Assembly (NCBI RefSeq): GCF_015207285.1
Contig: NZ_JADEXD010000015.1
Location: forward strand, 1-57,309
DNA length: 57,309 nt
Source of the DNA: Tychonema sp. LEGE 07203
GTDB taxonomy: Bacteria > Cyanobacteriota > Cyanobacteriia > Cyanobacteriales > Microcoleaceae
Direction: 5' to 3'
The notes under the pieces are model-generated. The model made no database searches, was not told the DNA's origin, and saw nothing but the letters and a program-made list of their open reading frames with translations. Numbering within the stretch: the first letter of the stretch is position 1; each line of letters opens with the position of its first letter. Position numbers and translations under genes: made by a program. Below are positions 17,698 to 27,291 of this stretch, in pieces.

Positions 17698-20525
17698 TTG
17701 ACCGGGATAATTCGGTAACTCACTACAATTATGACGATGCTGGGCGGTTAGTTGAAACGATTTACCAGGATAAAATCGATACACTAGCGCAATTAATTCA
17801 AGCAGTCGCGCCAAATCAAACTCCTGCTACAATTGATTGGACTCAGGTAATTTATCCCGACATCGCACCTGTTTTCTTGTCAAACAATCCCAGAAGCAAG
17901 ACTGAGTATTACAAGAATGGTGATGTCAAAGCTGAAATCGACGAAAGGGGAAATCGAACTGAGTATCGGTATAATATTAACGGTCAGCTTGAAGAGGTTA
18001 TTTATGCTGATGCTACGCCTGATAATTCTGATAATCCGAGAAGTCGTACTGAATACGATAAGTTGGGACGGACTGTTGCTAGTATTGATGCGTTGGGAAG
18101 GGTGACTCGTTACGAGTACGATAGTTTAGGTCGGTTGGTGAAGACTGTTTATCCCGATTCTAGTCCCAACAATCTATTAGATAATCCGACAAATCGCACC
18201 GAATACGATAGTTTGGGACGGCGCATTTCTGCTACTGATGCTGCGGGTAAAACTGTCAAGTACGAGTACGATGCGTTGGGACGGTTAACTGCGGTAGTGC
18301 AGACTTTAAACCAAGCTGGAACTAACCCAATTAATCTTAGAACCGAGTACGGTTACGATGAAGCTGGGCGGTTGATTTGGCAGGAGGATGCTGAAGATAA
18401 TAGGACTGAGTTTGAGTACGATAAAAACGGTCGTCGGGTTGTTGTTGAGTTGCCGTTAAATCAAAGGTCGAGTACGATTTATGATGCTGCGGGTAATGTT
18501 CAAAGTGTTACTGATTTTAATGGTAATACTATTACCTACGGTTACGATGCTGAAAATCGCTTGACGAACAAACAGTTTTCTGTTAGTGGGGAATCTCCCG
18601 TTACGTTTACTTACACGAGTGGCGGGCAGATTAAGACTGTTGTCAAAGGGCAGGAAACGACTACTTTTAATTACGATGAATTGGGAAGGTTGGTATCGAG
18701 AATTGACCCAGATGGCCCGTATTTGGCAAGCGGGGCGACGATTGAGTACGGGTACGATGCTGCGGGCAATCGCACCTCTGTGAGAACTCCTGCTGGGTTG
18801 ACTCAGTACGAATATGACGAGCAAAATCGTTTGGAGAAAGTGATTGACCCGGATTTGGCCCAAACGAAGTATTTCTACGATGCTGAGGGGAATTTAGAAC
18901 GAACACAGTTACCGAATGGGGTGGTGGAAAGTCGGACTTATGATGAGTTGAATCGGTTGAAGTTGTTGACTTATCAAAGGAATGGTGCGACGCTTCAAAG
19001 TTTTGATTATAGCTTAGATCCTGTCGGGCATCGGCGAGTTGTTACCGAACAGAACGGGCGCAAGGTTGAGTACGAATACGACGATTTGTACCGCTTGAGG
19101 TCAGAGACAATCTTTGCACCTGGGGGAACGGTTGAGAGGACGGTTAGTTACGGTTACGATGCTGTGGGGAATCGGTTGAGTAAGACTGATTCTGTTGGTG
19201 GGGTGACGACTTATAGTTATGATGATAATGATAGGTTGTTGAAGGAGGAATTGAGGCCGAATGGGGTGCTGGTTAAGACGACTGAGTATCGTTACGATGC
19301 GAATGGGAATACTACTCGCAAGATTGAGAACGGTACTCAAGAGACGGTTTATACTTGGAATCAAGAGAATCGTTTGATTGGCGTTCAAACTCCGACGGGC
19401 GAGAATATTAGTTATGCTTACGATGCGGATGGGGTGAGGGTTAGCAAGACTGTTAATGGGGTGACTACTGAGTATTTGGTTGATAAGAATCTTCCTTACG
19501 CTCAGGTGTTAGAGGAATCTGTTAATGATGCTTTGATTGCTAGTTACGTTTATGGGTTGGATTTGATTAGTCAGGAACGGGGAGTTAATGATTCGTATTA
19601 TTTAGTTGATGGCTTGGGGAGTACGAGGGGGCTGACGAATGCGTCGGGTGTGGTGACTGATACTTACAGTTACGATGCGTTTGGCAATTTAATTGCTTCT
19701 GCTGGTAATGTAGAGAATGACTACTTGTTTGCAGGAGAGCAGCTTGATGAAGACTTAGGTCAATACTATTTGAGAGAGCGGTATTACAACCAAAGCGTGG
19801 GGCGGTTTACTCGGCGGGATACTTATGAGGGCAGCTTTGAAGATCCGATGTCGCTGCATAAGTATCTTTACGCTCATGCAAATCCGGTTACATATACCGA
19901 TCCGACTGGTTTGTTTAGCGCGGGTGAGGCTCAAGCGGCAGCGGATATTGCTAACACTTTAGCGGGCATACAGTGGGAGAGTGGTAGCCATCTAATCGGA
20001 GCTACTATTAACAAAGGTGATTATAGTACGGCAGATTTAGTTATTTCAATGGCGATAGGCTTTGGCTTAGTCACTGGTCCAGTTGCCCTATCTTTCCTAC
20101 GGAAAGGTGTGGGTGCGAAAAAGCTTTCTTTTCCTAATACTCTACCTGATAATTTGCCTCAAGAGCTTGCTTTAGCACGACGGCTTAATGTTAAACCTTT
20201 AAAAGCAGGAAATCCTGCTTTTGATAGAATGATTGATACAGGAGAAAAAGTAAAATGGGCTGTTACAGAAACGGGAGAACTATTTTTTATCCCTGCAATA
20301 GTAAATGGGCGAGAAATTGCACATTCTGTTATCAATAACGGCGAACCAGTTTTGGCTGCTGGGGAGGCAATGATTGCGGGAAGTAGAAATCAATACTTTG
20401 TCCTAGAAATAACAAATCATAGCGGTCACTACTTACCTAACGGTATAAGTTTAGACATTGGTAGAGCTGCTTTTGAACTAAATGGATTGCATCTGTCACC
20501 CCGAACAATAATTGATCGAATTTGA
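17698..20525 (+). pseudogene. Orphan Rhs module, 3' part with alternative toxin tip
   Basis: This is the continuation of the interrupted orphan module. It has YD repeats, the Rhs core near 19730-19915 (YLFAGEQLDEDLGQYYLRER, then DPTG), and a C-terminal tip unlike that of the giant gene. The frame stays open upstream into the IS, but the piece cut off from its 5' half is unlikely to be made as a useful protein. YD repeats before about 18350 are related to, but clearly diverged from, the first gene, so the two modules share sequence mainly in the region 14319-16000. Confidence 0.85.
19915..20525 (+). other. Alternative toxin tip of the orphan module, family not identified
   Basis: After the DPTG end of the Rhs core comes a small hydrophobic stretch (about 20030-20110). 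A roughly 120-residue domain follows with KWAVTETGELFFIP, a conserved-looking His in EIAHSVINNGEPVLAAGEA, and NHSGHYLPNG near the end. The paired His motifs (AHS and SGHY) look catalytic or metal-binding, and I have the impression of having seen this SGHY pattern at the ends of other Rhs proteins, but I cannot name a family. It shares no visible similarity with the deaminase tip, so the two modules encode different toxins. Confidence 0.55.
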
Positions 20526-20598
20526 GAGTAGTAAAAATCCCCAAATCGGACAAATATTTGTTTTCACAAAATTAAGTTAGCAAATAGGTTTGAGTTCT

Positions 20599-21216
20599 AT
20601 GAATGATGAAGCAGTAATTTTTTTGAACAATCTGTTACAACAAGAACCCAGTAGAGTGCAATCTTGGCTGAACAGCGTTTGGGAAGATCGACAACAAGTG
20701 CCCATAAATTTTAACTGGCTTGGGCTAGCCGAAACTGCTGCCTTTAAAGCCAGCGATCTGGCATCTAAATCTGAGGAATACCGTCAGTCAAGTTTAATTT
20801 GGGCGCAGATAGCAGTTTTAGTCTATAACTTTTTAGCTCGGAACCGCTCTAATGGAGCTATTCGAGAATCCCTTATAGAATCGTTAATGAACTTGCGTTT
20901 ATACATGATATTGCAACTCGGAGCGAGGGTTGACGATCCTGTTCTAGATCCGGCACTAATTATAAGTTGTTTTTTTGAAAATTTAGAATTTTCTTACGAA
21001 GATACTCTAGCTAAAGCTTCTGTTTGGAAAAAACTTTTTAGAGATAATATCCCCGAAGCGATATCTCAAAAACTTGAATCAGATATGGAGGAACTCAGGA
21101 GTTTAAAAAAATTAAAGTTGCGTTTAGGAATCATAAAAACCTTATTAGAAAATAATCGAATAGCTCCAAACCAAGTTCTTCAGGCTTGGGTTTCTATTTG
21201 GGAAAATTTACCGTAA
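20599..21216 (+). CDS. Putative immunity protein of the orphan Rhs module
   Basis: This 205-residue, mostly helical protein lies 73 bases after the orphan toxin tip in the same direction, where the cognate immunity gene is expected. I do not recognise the family. Features seen: many Leu/Glu-rich helices, no Cys cluster, no membrane segment. The ATG at 20599 is chosen over the TTG three codons upstream. Unlike the toxin part, this frame is undamaged. That would make sense if the plasmid host still needs protection from sister cells carrying the active version, or if the gene is simply young. Confidence 0.6.
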   Translation: MNDEAVIFLNNLLQQEPSRVQSWLNSVWEDRQQVPINFNWLGLAETAAFKASDLASKSEEYRQSSLIWAQIAVLVYNFLARNRSNGAIRESLIESLMNLRLYMILQLGARVDDPVLDPALIISCFFENLEFSYEDTLAKASVWKKLFRDNIPEAISQKLESDMEELRSLKKLKLRLGIIKTLLENNRIAPNQVLQAWVSIWENLP

Positions 21217-21330
21217 AAGGAAAAATTGAACGCTCGCACAACCTCGATGCTGAGTGGAAATGAACTTCCCCCTGTACAAAAGCAGCCAACCCTGTATAAA
21301 ATACAACAAAACATCGCTCTACCAGCAACC

Positions 21331-22041
21331 ATGACACCGAAAATAACCATCCAAGAACTAGCCCTATCCCTAACAGCCAAAAACCACTCTCCCACCCTCC
21401 TCAACTCGGATTTCCTCAAATACAGCGGCATCGTCCCCGCCGATTGGGAACTCGCCCGCCCTCCCGTTTTCAGCCCCCAAATCTCTCAAGTTGCCTTCAC
21501 CAACGGCATCAATATCGTCGCCCAATCGAACGCCATCACCTTCATCGAATCTCTCTCTACAAAATCACAAGAAGACGTAAAAATTCCTGCCATTATCCGC
21601 AAGTACGTTGAAGCACTACCCCGCACCGACTATCAAAATTTGAGCATCAATCCGAGAAGCTTCATTACCTTTGAAGGGGGAGATGAAAATGCGGCGCGCG
21701 AGTTCATCACCTCCACTTTACTCTCGAAAGGCACTTGGTCTGATGTGGGGAAAGCTCCCGTAAAAGCTGCTGTCAATTTAGTTTATTCTCTGGAACAAGG
21801 AGAACTCAATTTGAGCGTTGCCGAAGCTATGCTGCAACTGCAAGAAGCTGACCCAACTCCCGCAGTATTGTTCTCCGGTAGTTTCCAGTACGAAATAGCA
21901 GGCGAATTAGAAGGCGAGAAACTGCAACACTTGTACAAGCTTTTGGAAAATTGGCAGCCTGATTTAGAGGCTTACAGGGAAATCGTCAACGTGCGGTTTT
22001 TGGGGGTGAAAGAAGTTGAAAAGTTGCCGTCTGCCGCGTAA
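21331..22041 (+). CDS. Conserved-looking hypothetical protein
   Basis: A 236-residue protein if it starts at the ATG at 21331; the frame is open back to a TTG at 21226, but that extension is low-complexity and lacks a ribosome-binding site. It begins MTPKITIQELALSLTAKNHS, mixes hydrophobic strands with helices and shows no signal peptide, Walker or zinc motif. Composition and codon use look like a normal cyanobacterial gene. It stands alone between the Rhs immunity gene and the minus-strand partition/helicase group. No function can be assigned. Confidence 0.65.
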   Translation: MTPKITIQELALSLTAKNHSPTLLNSDFLKYSGIVPADWELARPPVFSPQISQVAFTNGINIVAQSNAITFIESLSTKSQEDVKIPAIIRKYVEALPRTDYQNLSINPRSFITFEGGDENAAREFITSTLLSKGTWSDVGKAPVKAAVNLVYSLEQGELNLSVAEAMLQLQEADPTPAVLFSGSFQYEIAGELEGEKLQHLYKLLENWQPDLEAYREIVNVRFLGVKEVEKLPSAA

Positions 22042-22142
22042 AAGATAAGAAGGTAGGGGCGTGAGCTATTGGAGCCTCAATCAACTTCTTTCAACCGCTC
22101 CATCTTCATCGCAGTTCGCTCTGATTTCCAAGGCGTGAGTCC

Positions 22143-22310
22143 CTACCCGGACACTTCTTTCAACCCATCCTCCAGCAGCATTCGCACGATATCCACTTTC
22201 TTGCGCCCAGTCCTAGCCGCCAACATCGACAGCTTGCGGTGCAAAGATTCAGACATATCCACAGTAAACCTGACCGTCGCTTCTTTGTCGGGTGCTTGCA
22301 ACTTGCTCAT
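22143..22310 (-). CDS. Small ribbon-helix-helix (CopG/Arc-type) DNA-binding protein
   Basis: A 55-residue protein read on the minus strand. A short basic/acidic lead is followed by EATVRFTVDMSESLHRKLSM, the strand plus first helix of an RHH domain. RTGRKKVDIVRMLLEDGL forms the second helix. Such proteins act as dimers that repress promoters or serve as partition adaptors. Its ATG shares one base with the stop of the truncated helicase gene upstream (TGATG), so it is now translationally coupled to that remnant. It lies in the same direction as parA and its partner and could be the operon's autoregulator, which is an inference. Confidence 0.75.
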   Translation of the reverse strand: MSKLQAPDKEATVRFTVDMSESLHRKLSMLAARTGRKKVDIVRMLLEDGLKEVSG

Positions 22311-23302
22311 CAGGCTAGGCTCCTTCGCTGAAATACACTCATTGCTAATTTAGCCGCAGACCGATTTAAAATTTGAGCGCGGTTATAGTAATTTTCAATA
22401 GAGTGAGTAGTTTTTTCATAGAGAGTTTGTTCGCTAATTTCACCTTGAGTGAGTTCGTAACTCAGAGTGTCTGAAATTCGCATCGGATAGATGAGAGTGC
22501 CATCAAAACGCACCATTTCCTCTTTGGTGCGTCGCATAAAATGTTGCTGACGAGAAGCAGGAGGGTAAGTGTTAAAAGCGTCATAAGTTGACAAGACTTC
22601 TGGCTCTAATAACCGCCACAAATAATAGTAGGGAAAATCCTTCCCCTGATGAGGGGTTGCTGTCAGTAACAATAAATGCTGACAAGTCCATTCTAATTGG
22701 CAGTTTTCATCATCGTTAATTCCGACCAAAGCTTCTGCCAGTTGGTAGCGTTTAGTTTTGCGAATATAAAAGTCTGGTTCGCGATCGGCCGAGAGTTTGT
22801 GAGCTTCGTCAAATATTACTAAATCATAGGGAATTACTGGCGACTCTTGCAGACGCGAAAACATTCGCTCTCCTACTAAAGTATCAACGCTAACAATAAG
22901 AAGGTTGCTATTTTCACCAATAAAGGGATTAGTAGATTTTGCTTCGTTGCCAGTGGCAATGCGAAACGGCAGACTAAATAATTTGTTCATTTCCCGTTGC
23001 CAGTTTCCCAATAACCCAGCCGATGATACAATGAGAACCCGGTGAATTAAGCGACGCGATAGCATTTCGCGAATGTAGAGACCTGTCATAATGGTTTTAC
23101 CAGCACCGGCATCGTCAGCAAGGAGAAACCGCAGTCGCTGATGTTGCAGTAAATGTTTGTAAACTGCAATACGCTGGTGGGGTAAGGGTTCAATAAGTGA
23201 GGTTTCTGTGGCGAAGGTCGGATTAAATAAATAACCGTAGGCCAGACGCTCTGCTTCTGCAACTGCCCAAACTTTTCTGGGACTGGCTGAAAATTTAATC
23301 AT
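22310..23302 (-). pseudogene. Truncated SNF2/RapA-like helicase (N-terminal half only)
   Basis: The 330 residues contain the first RecA-like domain of an SWI2/SNF2-type ATPase. Motif I is DDAGAGKT, motif Ia is near RVLIVSSAGLLGNWQRE, motif II is DEAH in LVIFDEAHKL, and motif III is LLLTATPHQGKD. Full-length relatives, including helicases of restriction and DISARM-type defence systems, are about 1,000 residues with a second helicase domain. Here the frame ends right after AAKLAMSVFQRR. Without the second domain it cannot be a working translocase, so it is most likely a remnant of a defence gene. Its stop overlaps the RHH gene start. Confidence 0.8.
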
Positions 23303-23394
23303 AATATTTGTTCGCGCCTGTTCCTTCAGTTTTTAATTTCTCATCCTTCATAGGAAAGATAAACCATTCTGCCATTGCGATTCCCTAAAAAAAT

Positions 23395-23778
23395 CTAAAG
23401 GTCTAATAGGTTTAACTGTTTACGCAACTGCTCAACATTCTTGATTTGGCTCCAGTCCACATCAGCCTGTTGTAACAGAGAAATCGCCACCCCCATCAAA
23501 TGCTGAGGATACACTCGTTCTGCTGGTGGCACAGCTTGGGCGTTGTTGTCCCTAACAAGTCTGGCTGTATCTGCTAACCATTCGTGCTGGTTGCGAGTAA
23601 TTTTGAAATTGACCGCTACCAGTTTCTCCTTGGAATTAGCCAGAGTCGCAGCTTCAACCGGAGGGTCAAGAGCGGGTACCCTATCAGCTTCAATATCTAC
23701 TGGTGCCGGTGACTGCTTAATTCCCGAAAACTGGCTCAGCTTTCCCATCCCCCCCATCTTACTCTTGGGTTTGTTCAC
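23395..23778 (-). CDS. ParA partner, probable centromere-binding (ParB-like) protein
   Basis: A 127-residue protein directly downstream of parA. The GTG at 23778 overlaps the parA stop (GTGA) and is preceded by GGAGG at about 5 bases, which decides the start; an in-frame GTG at 23802 lies inside parA. The N-terminal half is basic and Pro-rich (NKPKSKMGGMGKLSQF). The C-terminal half (FKITRNQHEWLADTARLVRDN...YPQHLMGVAISLLQQA) looks like an RHH-style domain, VNFKITRNQHEWL being the strand and first helix. Position and size fit the small adaptor of a type Ib partition system. Its last codons contain one copy of the TTAAAC repeat found around parA. Confidence 0.7.
   Translation of the reverse strand: MNKPKSKMGGMGKLSQFSGIKQSPAPVDIEADRVPALDPPVEAATLANSKEKLVAVNFKITRNQHEWLADTARLVRDNNAQAVPPAERVYPQHLMGVAISLLQQADVDWSQIKNVEQLRKQLNLLDL
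23401..23424 (-). repeat. parS-like repeat copy 1, inside the end of the ParA partner gene
   Basis: Read on the minus strand this is TAAACAGTTAAACCTATTAG followed by AC. It is the same sequence, with one difference, as the right arm of the palindrome upstream of parA (24575-24597). Confidence 0.65.
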
Positions 23779-24497
23779 GACAACCTCCACAATTTTTTGC
23801 ACTCTGAGGCCAAAAACCGATAAGATGAAGCACCGGAGGACTTGGCAGCATAGGCGGTGACAGGCTTTTGCTGAGCAATAGATTCTGCCACAGCAATGTT
23901 GTCAGGAATCACCGTATGCAGCAGCCGATAGTCCAGTTCCACAGAAGCCTCAACCAGCAAACTGTCAGCTTCCTGGGTTAACAGCAGGCGCGACTTATAG
24001 CGAGTCCGTAACACCTCAATTGGCACTCCTGTTTGCTCCCCTCGAATTAATTCCACCGCTTCCGACAACCCTTTAAGAGCAGCCGGTTCGCACAGAGTCG
24101 GAATCAACACGCGATCGCACGCCAACAAAGCTTGTACCGAAACAGAGGAAAGCCCTGGCGAACAGTCCATCAGGCACACATCAAACCCCTTAAGCTTAGA
24201 GAGGGCTGGGGTGAATAAATCATGAGGTGACTGCAACTGGAACAGTCCCAAATCCCCCGGAATCAGCCACAGATTTTTTACCTCTGTATTTAATGGCTCT
24301 ACGTTATCTCCCTGAAGCCAATCTAAAGCTGTCGGCTGCTGACCGTCTTGACCTAACCCAAAACTAAGGGTGCGCTGCCCATCCAAGTCGAGCAGCAGGA
24401 CGCGACACTTACTTGCAGCGAGGCAAGCTCCTAAGTTTAAAACTGTGGTACTTTTCCCCGTACCGCCTTTGAAATTGAAAATAGCGACCTTTAACAT
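23775..24497 (-). CDS. parA: ParA-family plasmid partition ATPase
   Basis: A 240-residue protein with the deviant Walker A motif FKGGTGKSTT at residues 8-17, Walker A' LLLDLDGQ (about 35-42) and Walker B CLMDCSPG (about residue 110). It has no N-terminal HTH extension, so it is the short (type Ib) form of ParA, which leaves repression and centromere binding to the small partner gene. It binds the nucleoid in its ATP form and moves plasmid copies apart. The start ATG at 24495-24497 follows directly on a repeat-rich promoter region. It forms an operon with the overlapping partner gene. Confidence 0.95.
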   Translation of the reverse strand: MLKVAIFNFKGGTGKSTTVLNLGACLAASKCRVLLLDLDGQRTLSFGLGQDGQQPTALDWLQGDNVEPLNTEVKNLWLIPGDLGLFQLQSPHDLFTPALSKLKGFDVCLMDCSPGLSSVSVQALLACDRVLIPTLCEPAALKGLSEAVELIRGEQTGVPIEVLRTRYKSRLLLTQEADSLLVEASVELDYRLLHTVIPDNIAVAESIAQQKPVTAYAAKSSGASSYRFLASECKKLWRLS

Positions 24498-24529
24498 AAA
24501 ATCCTATTAAGGTCTAATCATCCTTTAGC

Positions 24530-24557
24530 TTAACACTTTTATATGCTTAAGTGTTAA
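24530..24557. promoter_or_regulatory. Inverted repeat in the parA promoter region
   Basis: TTAACACTT at 24530-24538 and AAGTGTTAA at 24549-24557 are perfect 9-bp inverted arms, 33 to 60 bases upstream of the parA start. It is a probable operator for autoregulation. Confidence 0.6.
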
Positions 24558-24562
24558 ACTCA

Positions 24563-24597
24563 TAAACTGTTAAACGTCTAATAGGTTTAACAGTTTA
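24563..24597. promoter_or_regulatory. parS/operator candidate: 13-bp inverted TTAAAC repeat
   Basis: Perfect inverted arms at 24563-24575 (TAAACTGTTAAAC) and 24585-24597 flank a 9-base centre. Each half is one copy of the motif TAAACWGTTAAAC that also occurs at 23401-23424 and 25010-25030. Distribution on both sides of parA and within the operon is what a centromere array looks like. Confidence 0.65.
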
Positions 24598-24647
24598 ATG
24601 ACAAGTCTGAGGTCAGCCGCAGATTGGCAGTTACAGCACGAGTGAGG

Positions 24648-25461
24648 TAAGTAGGTAGGCGGAACCCATTTCTTGATGAAACCGGGTTTCTAGGGTGTAC
24701 TTCATAACCCTCTTCTGTCACTCTGGGAAAATCAAAGTGAGAGCCAAACTTTAACTGTAGATAAAGCGGGGATTTGAGCGTTTATTTCCTAACAGAATGG
24801 CGAAATCAAAATTTTTGATAAAAGCCTTATGCTCTAAGGATTCCAGATTATTCTTTCCCGAAAGTTACAAAAAAGGGATAAACCTGCAATTTGCTGCTGG
24901 CTGTATAGTCTGGGGTTTTTTGTCTGACTGGTTAGACCCAAAGTCAACTGGGGCGATTGCTCTTTTGGGTAACGATCAAACGATCAATCGCTAGCTTGCC
25001 GTAATTGGTTAAACAGTTAAACGTATTATACCTTTAGCTGTTTAGATGAATATCCTATAACTGGCTTTTCAGGCAACTGAAGCGATGTCGCGCTGGGGCA
25101 TAGCGTTCCGTTAACTGCGATCTCCGTGCTACCTGCTGATAGCTCAACAAATGCCTTGGCTTTCTTGAGGCGATCGCACCACCCTCAGTTAGGATATCCG
25201 CGATCGCACGGCTGCCTGCTCTCCCTAGATAACTCAATCGTATAGGGTCAAGGTTGAATGGCGGATAATGTTATTCAGGGTGAAGGTTTCACGGTCAGAG
25301 AAAGCAAATTCGACTTCTTTTTCGGGCGCGTTAAGTTAAGTAGGCGCTGTAAAACGCAATTATGTAAACGATTGTAAAGTATCCCAATTCCCTAAGCATG
25401 GCTAAGTCAGCCCTGTTTACATACAGTTACATAGTTGAGTTTAATTCCGCCTACCTACTTA
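24648..25461. repeat. 17-bp inverted repeat pair TAAGTAGGTAGGCGGAA flanking about 780 bp
   Basis: TAAGTAGGTAGGCGGAA occurs at 24648-24664 and as its reverse complement at 25445-25461. The match stops abruptly on both sides. The enclosed 780 bp has no gene. It could be the remains of a non-autonomous element or a pair of binding sites. Confidence 0.6.
25010..25030 (+). repeat. parS-like repeat copy upstream of parA
   Basis: TAAACAGTTAAACGTATTAT matches the left arm of the parA palindrome together with its adjoining GTCTAAT with few changes. Confidence 0.6.
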
Positions 25462-25661
25462 AACTCCCTCTTAATTAATTCCTTTAAAAGCTCCACTCTT
25501 CAACAAAAATTGAAGGAGAAACGGCAGCATCTGTTGATGCTCCCGCACTTGCAGCAATTTCTAGGGGCCAGTCAAACTTTTTTTGTTGTGATTGCACTAA
25601 TTGTCCGACAATTAAGAGGAATTCCTAGAATTGCTGTTCTGACAATTTCATAGGTCGTCCT

Positions 25662-26612
25662 TTGAACGCTGTTACCTCAGATTTAACGCTCTTGTTGCCA
25701 CAGCCTCTGCCGCTGACTTGTCACCCGGTGGCGGTGTACCTTTCTCTGTTGGCACCCGGCTCACAGCCGACGATGCGGCAGTCTCTTGATGCGATCGCGT
25801 CTTTGCTGACGGAGGGGCAGTGCGACGCGATGACGCTGAATTGGGCGACGCTGCGCTACCAGCACACGGCTGCGGTGCAAGGGGCATTGATAGCACAGCA
25901 CTCTCCGGCTACTGCTAAAAAGATGATGTGTGCTCTGAAGCGGGTGTTGAAAGAATCACTGCGGCTGGATTTGATGAGCGCGACTGACTATGCCAAGGCG
26001 ATCGATTTGCCTAAAATTAGGACATCTGACAAACTCAGGGGGCGGGCCTTGAGCGCTGATGAAATTGCCACTCTGTTTGAGGTGTGCCACAATGACTCGA
26101 CTCCGGCAGGCGCTCGCGATGCGGCTCTGCTGGCGATTCTGCGGGTGGGTTTGCGCCGGGCTGAAGTAGTGAAGCTGGAATTGAGGGACTTTAGTGCTCG
26201 CACGGGTGCTATGAAGGTACGAGGCGGTAAGGGGAACAAAGACCGCACGGTGTACCTTCCTGGCGATGCTGTGAAGGTGGTGGAAGATTGGCTCGTGGTT
26301 CGGGGTCGGGAAGCGGGAGCGTTGTTGTGTCCGGCCTGGAAGATGGGTCGGATACATATCAGACCGCTAACACCGCAGGCGGTATTAGTGATTTTGCAAA
26401 AGCGGGCAATAGAGGCGGGGGTGGAGTCGTTTTCTCCTCACGATTTCCGCCGGACTTTTTGCTCGGATTTGCTAGATGCTGGAGTTGATATCGTGACTGT
26501 GGCGGAGCTGGCGGGGCATTCTTCGCCTGCAATTGTGGCTAAATATGACCGCCGGGGAGAGGAAAGGAAGCGGCTCGCTGTGGAGCTGTTGTCGATTCGG
26601 AACAAGCGTTGA
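25662..26612 (+). CDS. Tyrosine recombinase (XerC/D-like integrase)
   Basis: A 316-residue protein with an N-terminal core-binding SAM-like domain (about residues 20-115) and a C-terminal catalytic domain. The active-site residues are visible: Arg in RVGLRRAEV (about 170), Lys in GGKGNKDR (about 192), HxxR in PHDFRR (about 263), His in LAGHSSP (about 286) and Tyr in KYDRRGE (about 295). It would resolve plasmid multimers or integrate/invert DNA. The TTG at 25662 is the earliest start; no better ribosome-binding site was found. It is followed by the array region with repeated 31-bp dyad sites that could be its targets, an inference. Confidence 0.9.
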   Translation: MNAVTSDLTLLLPQPLPLTCHPVAVYLSLLAPGSQPTMRQSLDAIASLLTEGQCDAMTLNWATLRYQHTAAVQGALIAQHSPATAKKMMCALKRVLKESLRLDLMSATDYAKAIDLPKIRTSDKLRGRALSADEIATLFEVCHNDSTPAGARDAALLAILRVGLRRAEVVKLELRDFSARTGAMKVRGGKGNKDRTVYLPGDAVKVVEDWLVVRGREAGALLCPAWKMGRIHIRPLTPQAVLVILQKRAIEAGVESFSPHDFRRTFCSDLLDAGVDIVTVAELAGHSSPAIVAKYDRRGEERKRLAVELLSIRNKR

Positions 26613-26697
26613 ACTGCCAACAAGCGACCGTAGTCTGGGAGTGCGAATTGACTTCTAGGCTTATAGATGAAGCTGGGAGACGGAGCTAATGAGAGCG

Positions 26698-27291
26698 ATG
26701 TACAAGGCTGCTGAGGCTGAATATCACTGCGTTATTGACGGGTAGTTGTTCATCGTCTCCACTTCACCTATAAAGTATTCTGCCGAACCCTAGAAGCCGA
26801 CAAAATATTTCACTCCTCAAGCCGTCACGGAGCAAGAGTTTCAGGCGTTGATTATCCATTAGCTCCCTGATTCTTTCAGTCAAGGCGTCAAACCTTTATC
26901 CCGCCTAGGTTTTATCCACTTGGGTATAATGCTCAACTCTAGGGTTGATCCGTACTACTTTGCATCAAGTCCCACAGCGCGCATTAACGAATTTCGGAAA
27001 CCCGTCAGGTTTCCAGCCCAACAGAGAACAATAAAATGCCTGTACTCCAATCCCATCCATCGCCTAAAATATCAGCAGGCTCTAAAAATCGTAATTTACG
27101 ATGGCAGAGGGGTAAAAATGCGCCCGCCCAAGGTGGACGGGGCTGTGGTGTCTAAGCGGCTCTGTTTTTTAGTATGTCAAGTTGCGCCAAAACTACAACT
27201 TGATTTTCGGCCTCAAGCACGATCGCCGGAATTGTTTCGCTTTGCTAAGCTCGGATTGAGTCGCGGTGCCAGAACCGCCGCATGGAATTGA
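26698..27291 (+). pseudogene. Decayed open frame with three in-frame TAG codons
   Basis: From the ATG at 26698 one frame runs to 27291 broken only by three TAG codons (26743, 26791 and 26860, approximate). The text between them (YHCVIDG, FTPQAVTEQEFQALIIH, LPDSFSQG) looks protein-like. Each amber codon is one C-to-T change from CAG (Gln). I do not recognise the protein. The 3' part overlaps a ParB-like remnant on the other strand and may not belong to the same ancestral gene. Confidence 0.3.

Larger units (their letters stand above)
24598..25661. other. About 1 kb without a convincing gene between parA and the recombinase
   Basis: Short open frames here (24797-24994, 25055-25237, 25435-25653) have no ribosome-binding sites or protein-like composition. 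The stretch holds a short GAAACCGGGTTTC palindrome (24678-24690), the third TTAAAC motif (25010-25030), an inverted pair TATGTAAAC/GTTTACATA (25361-25369 and 25415-25423), and the 17-bp inverted pair listed separately. No tRNA or other RNA gene was recognised. Confidence 0.5.

Noticed and set aside
24797-24994. 65-codon frame near the partition region
   Set aside because: No ribosome-binding site and no recognisable pattern; it lies in a repeat-rich non-coding zone.
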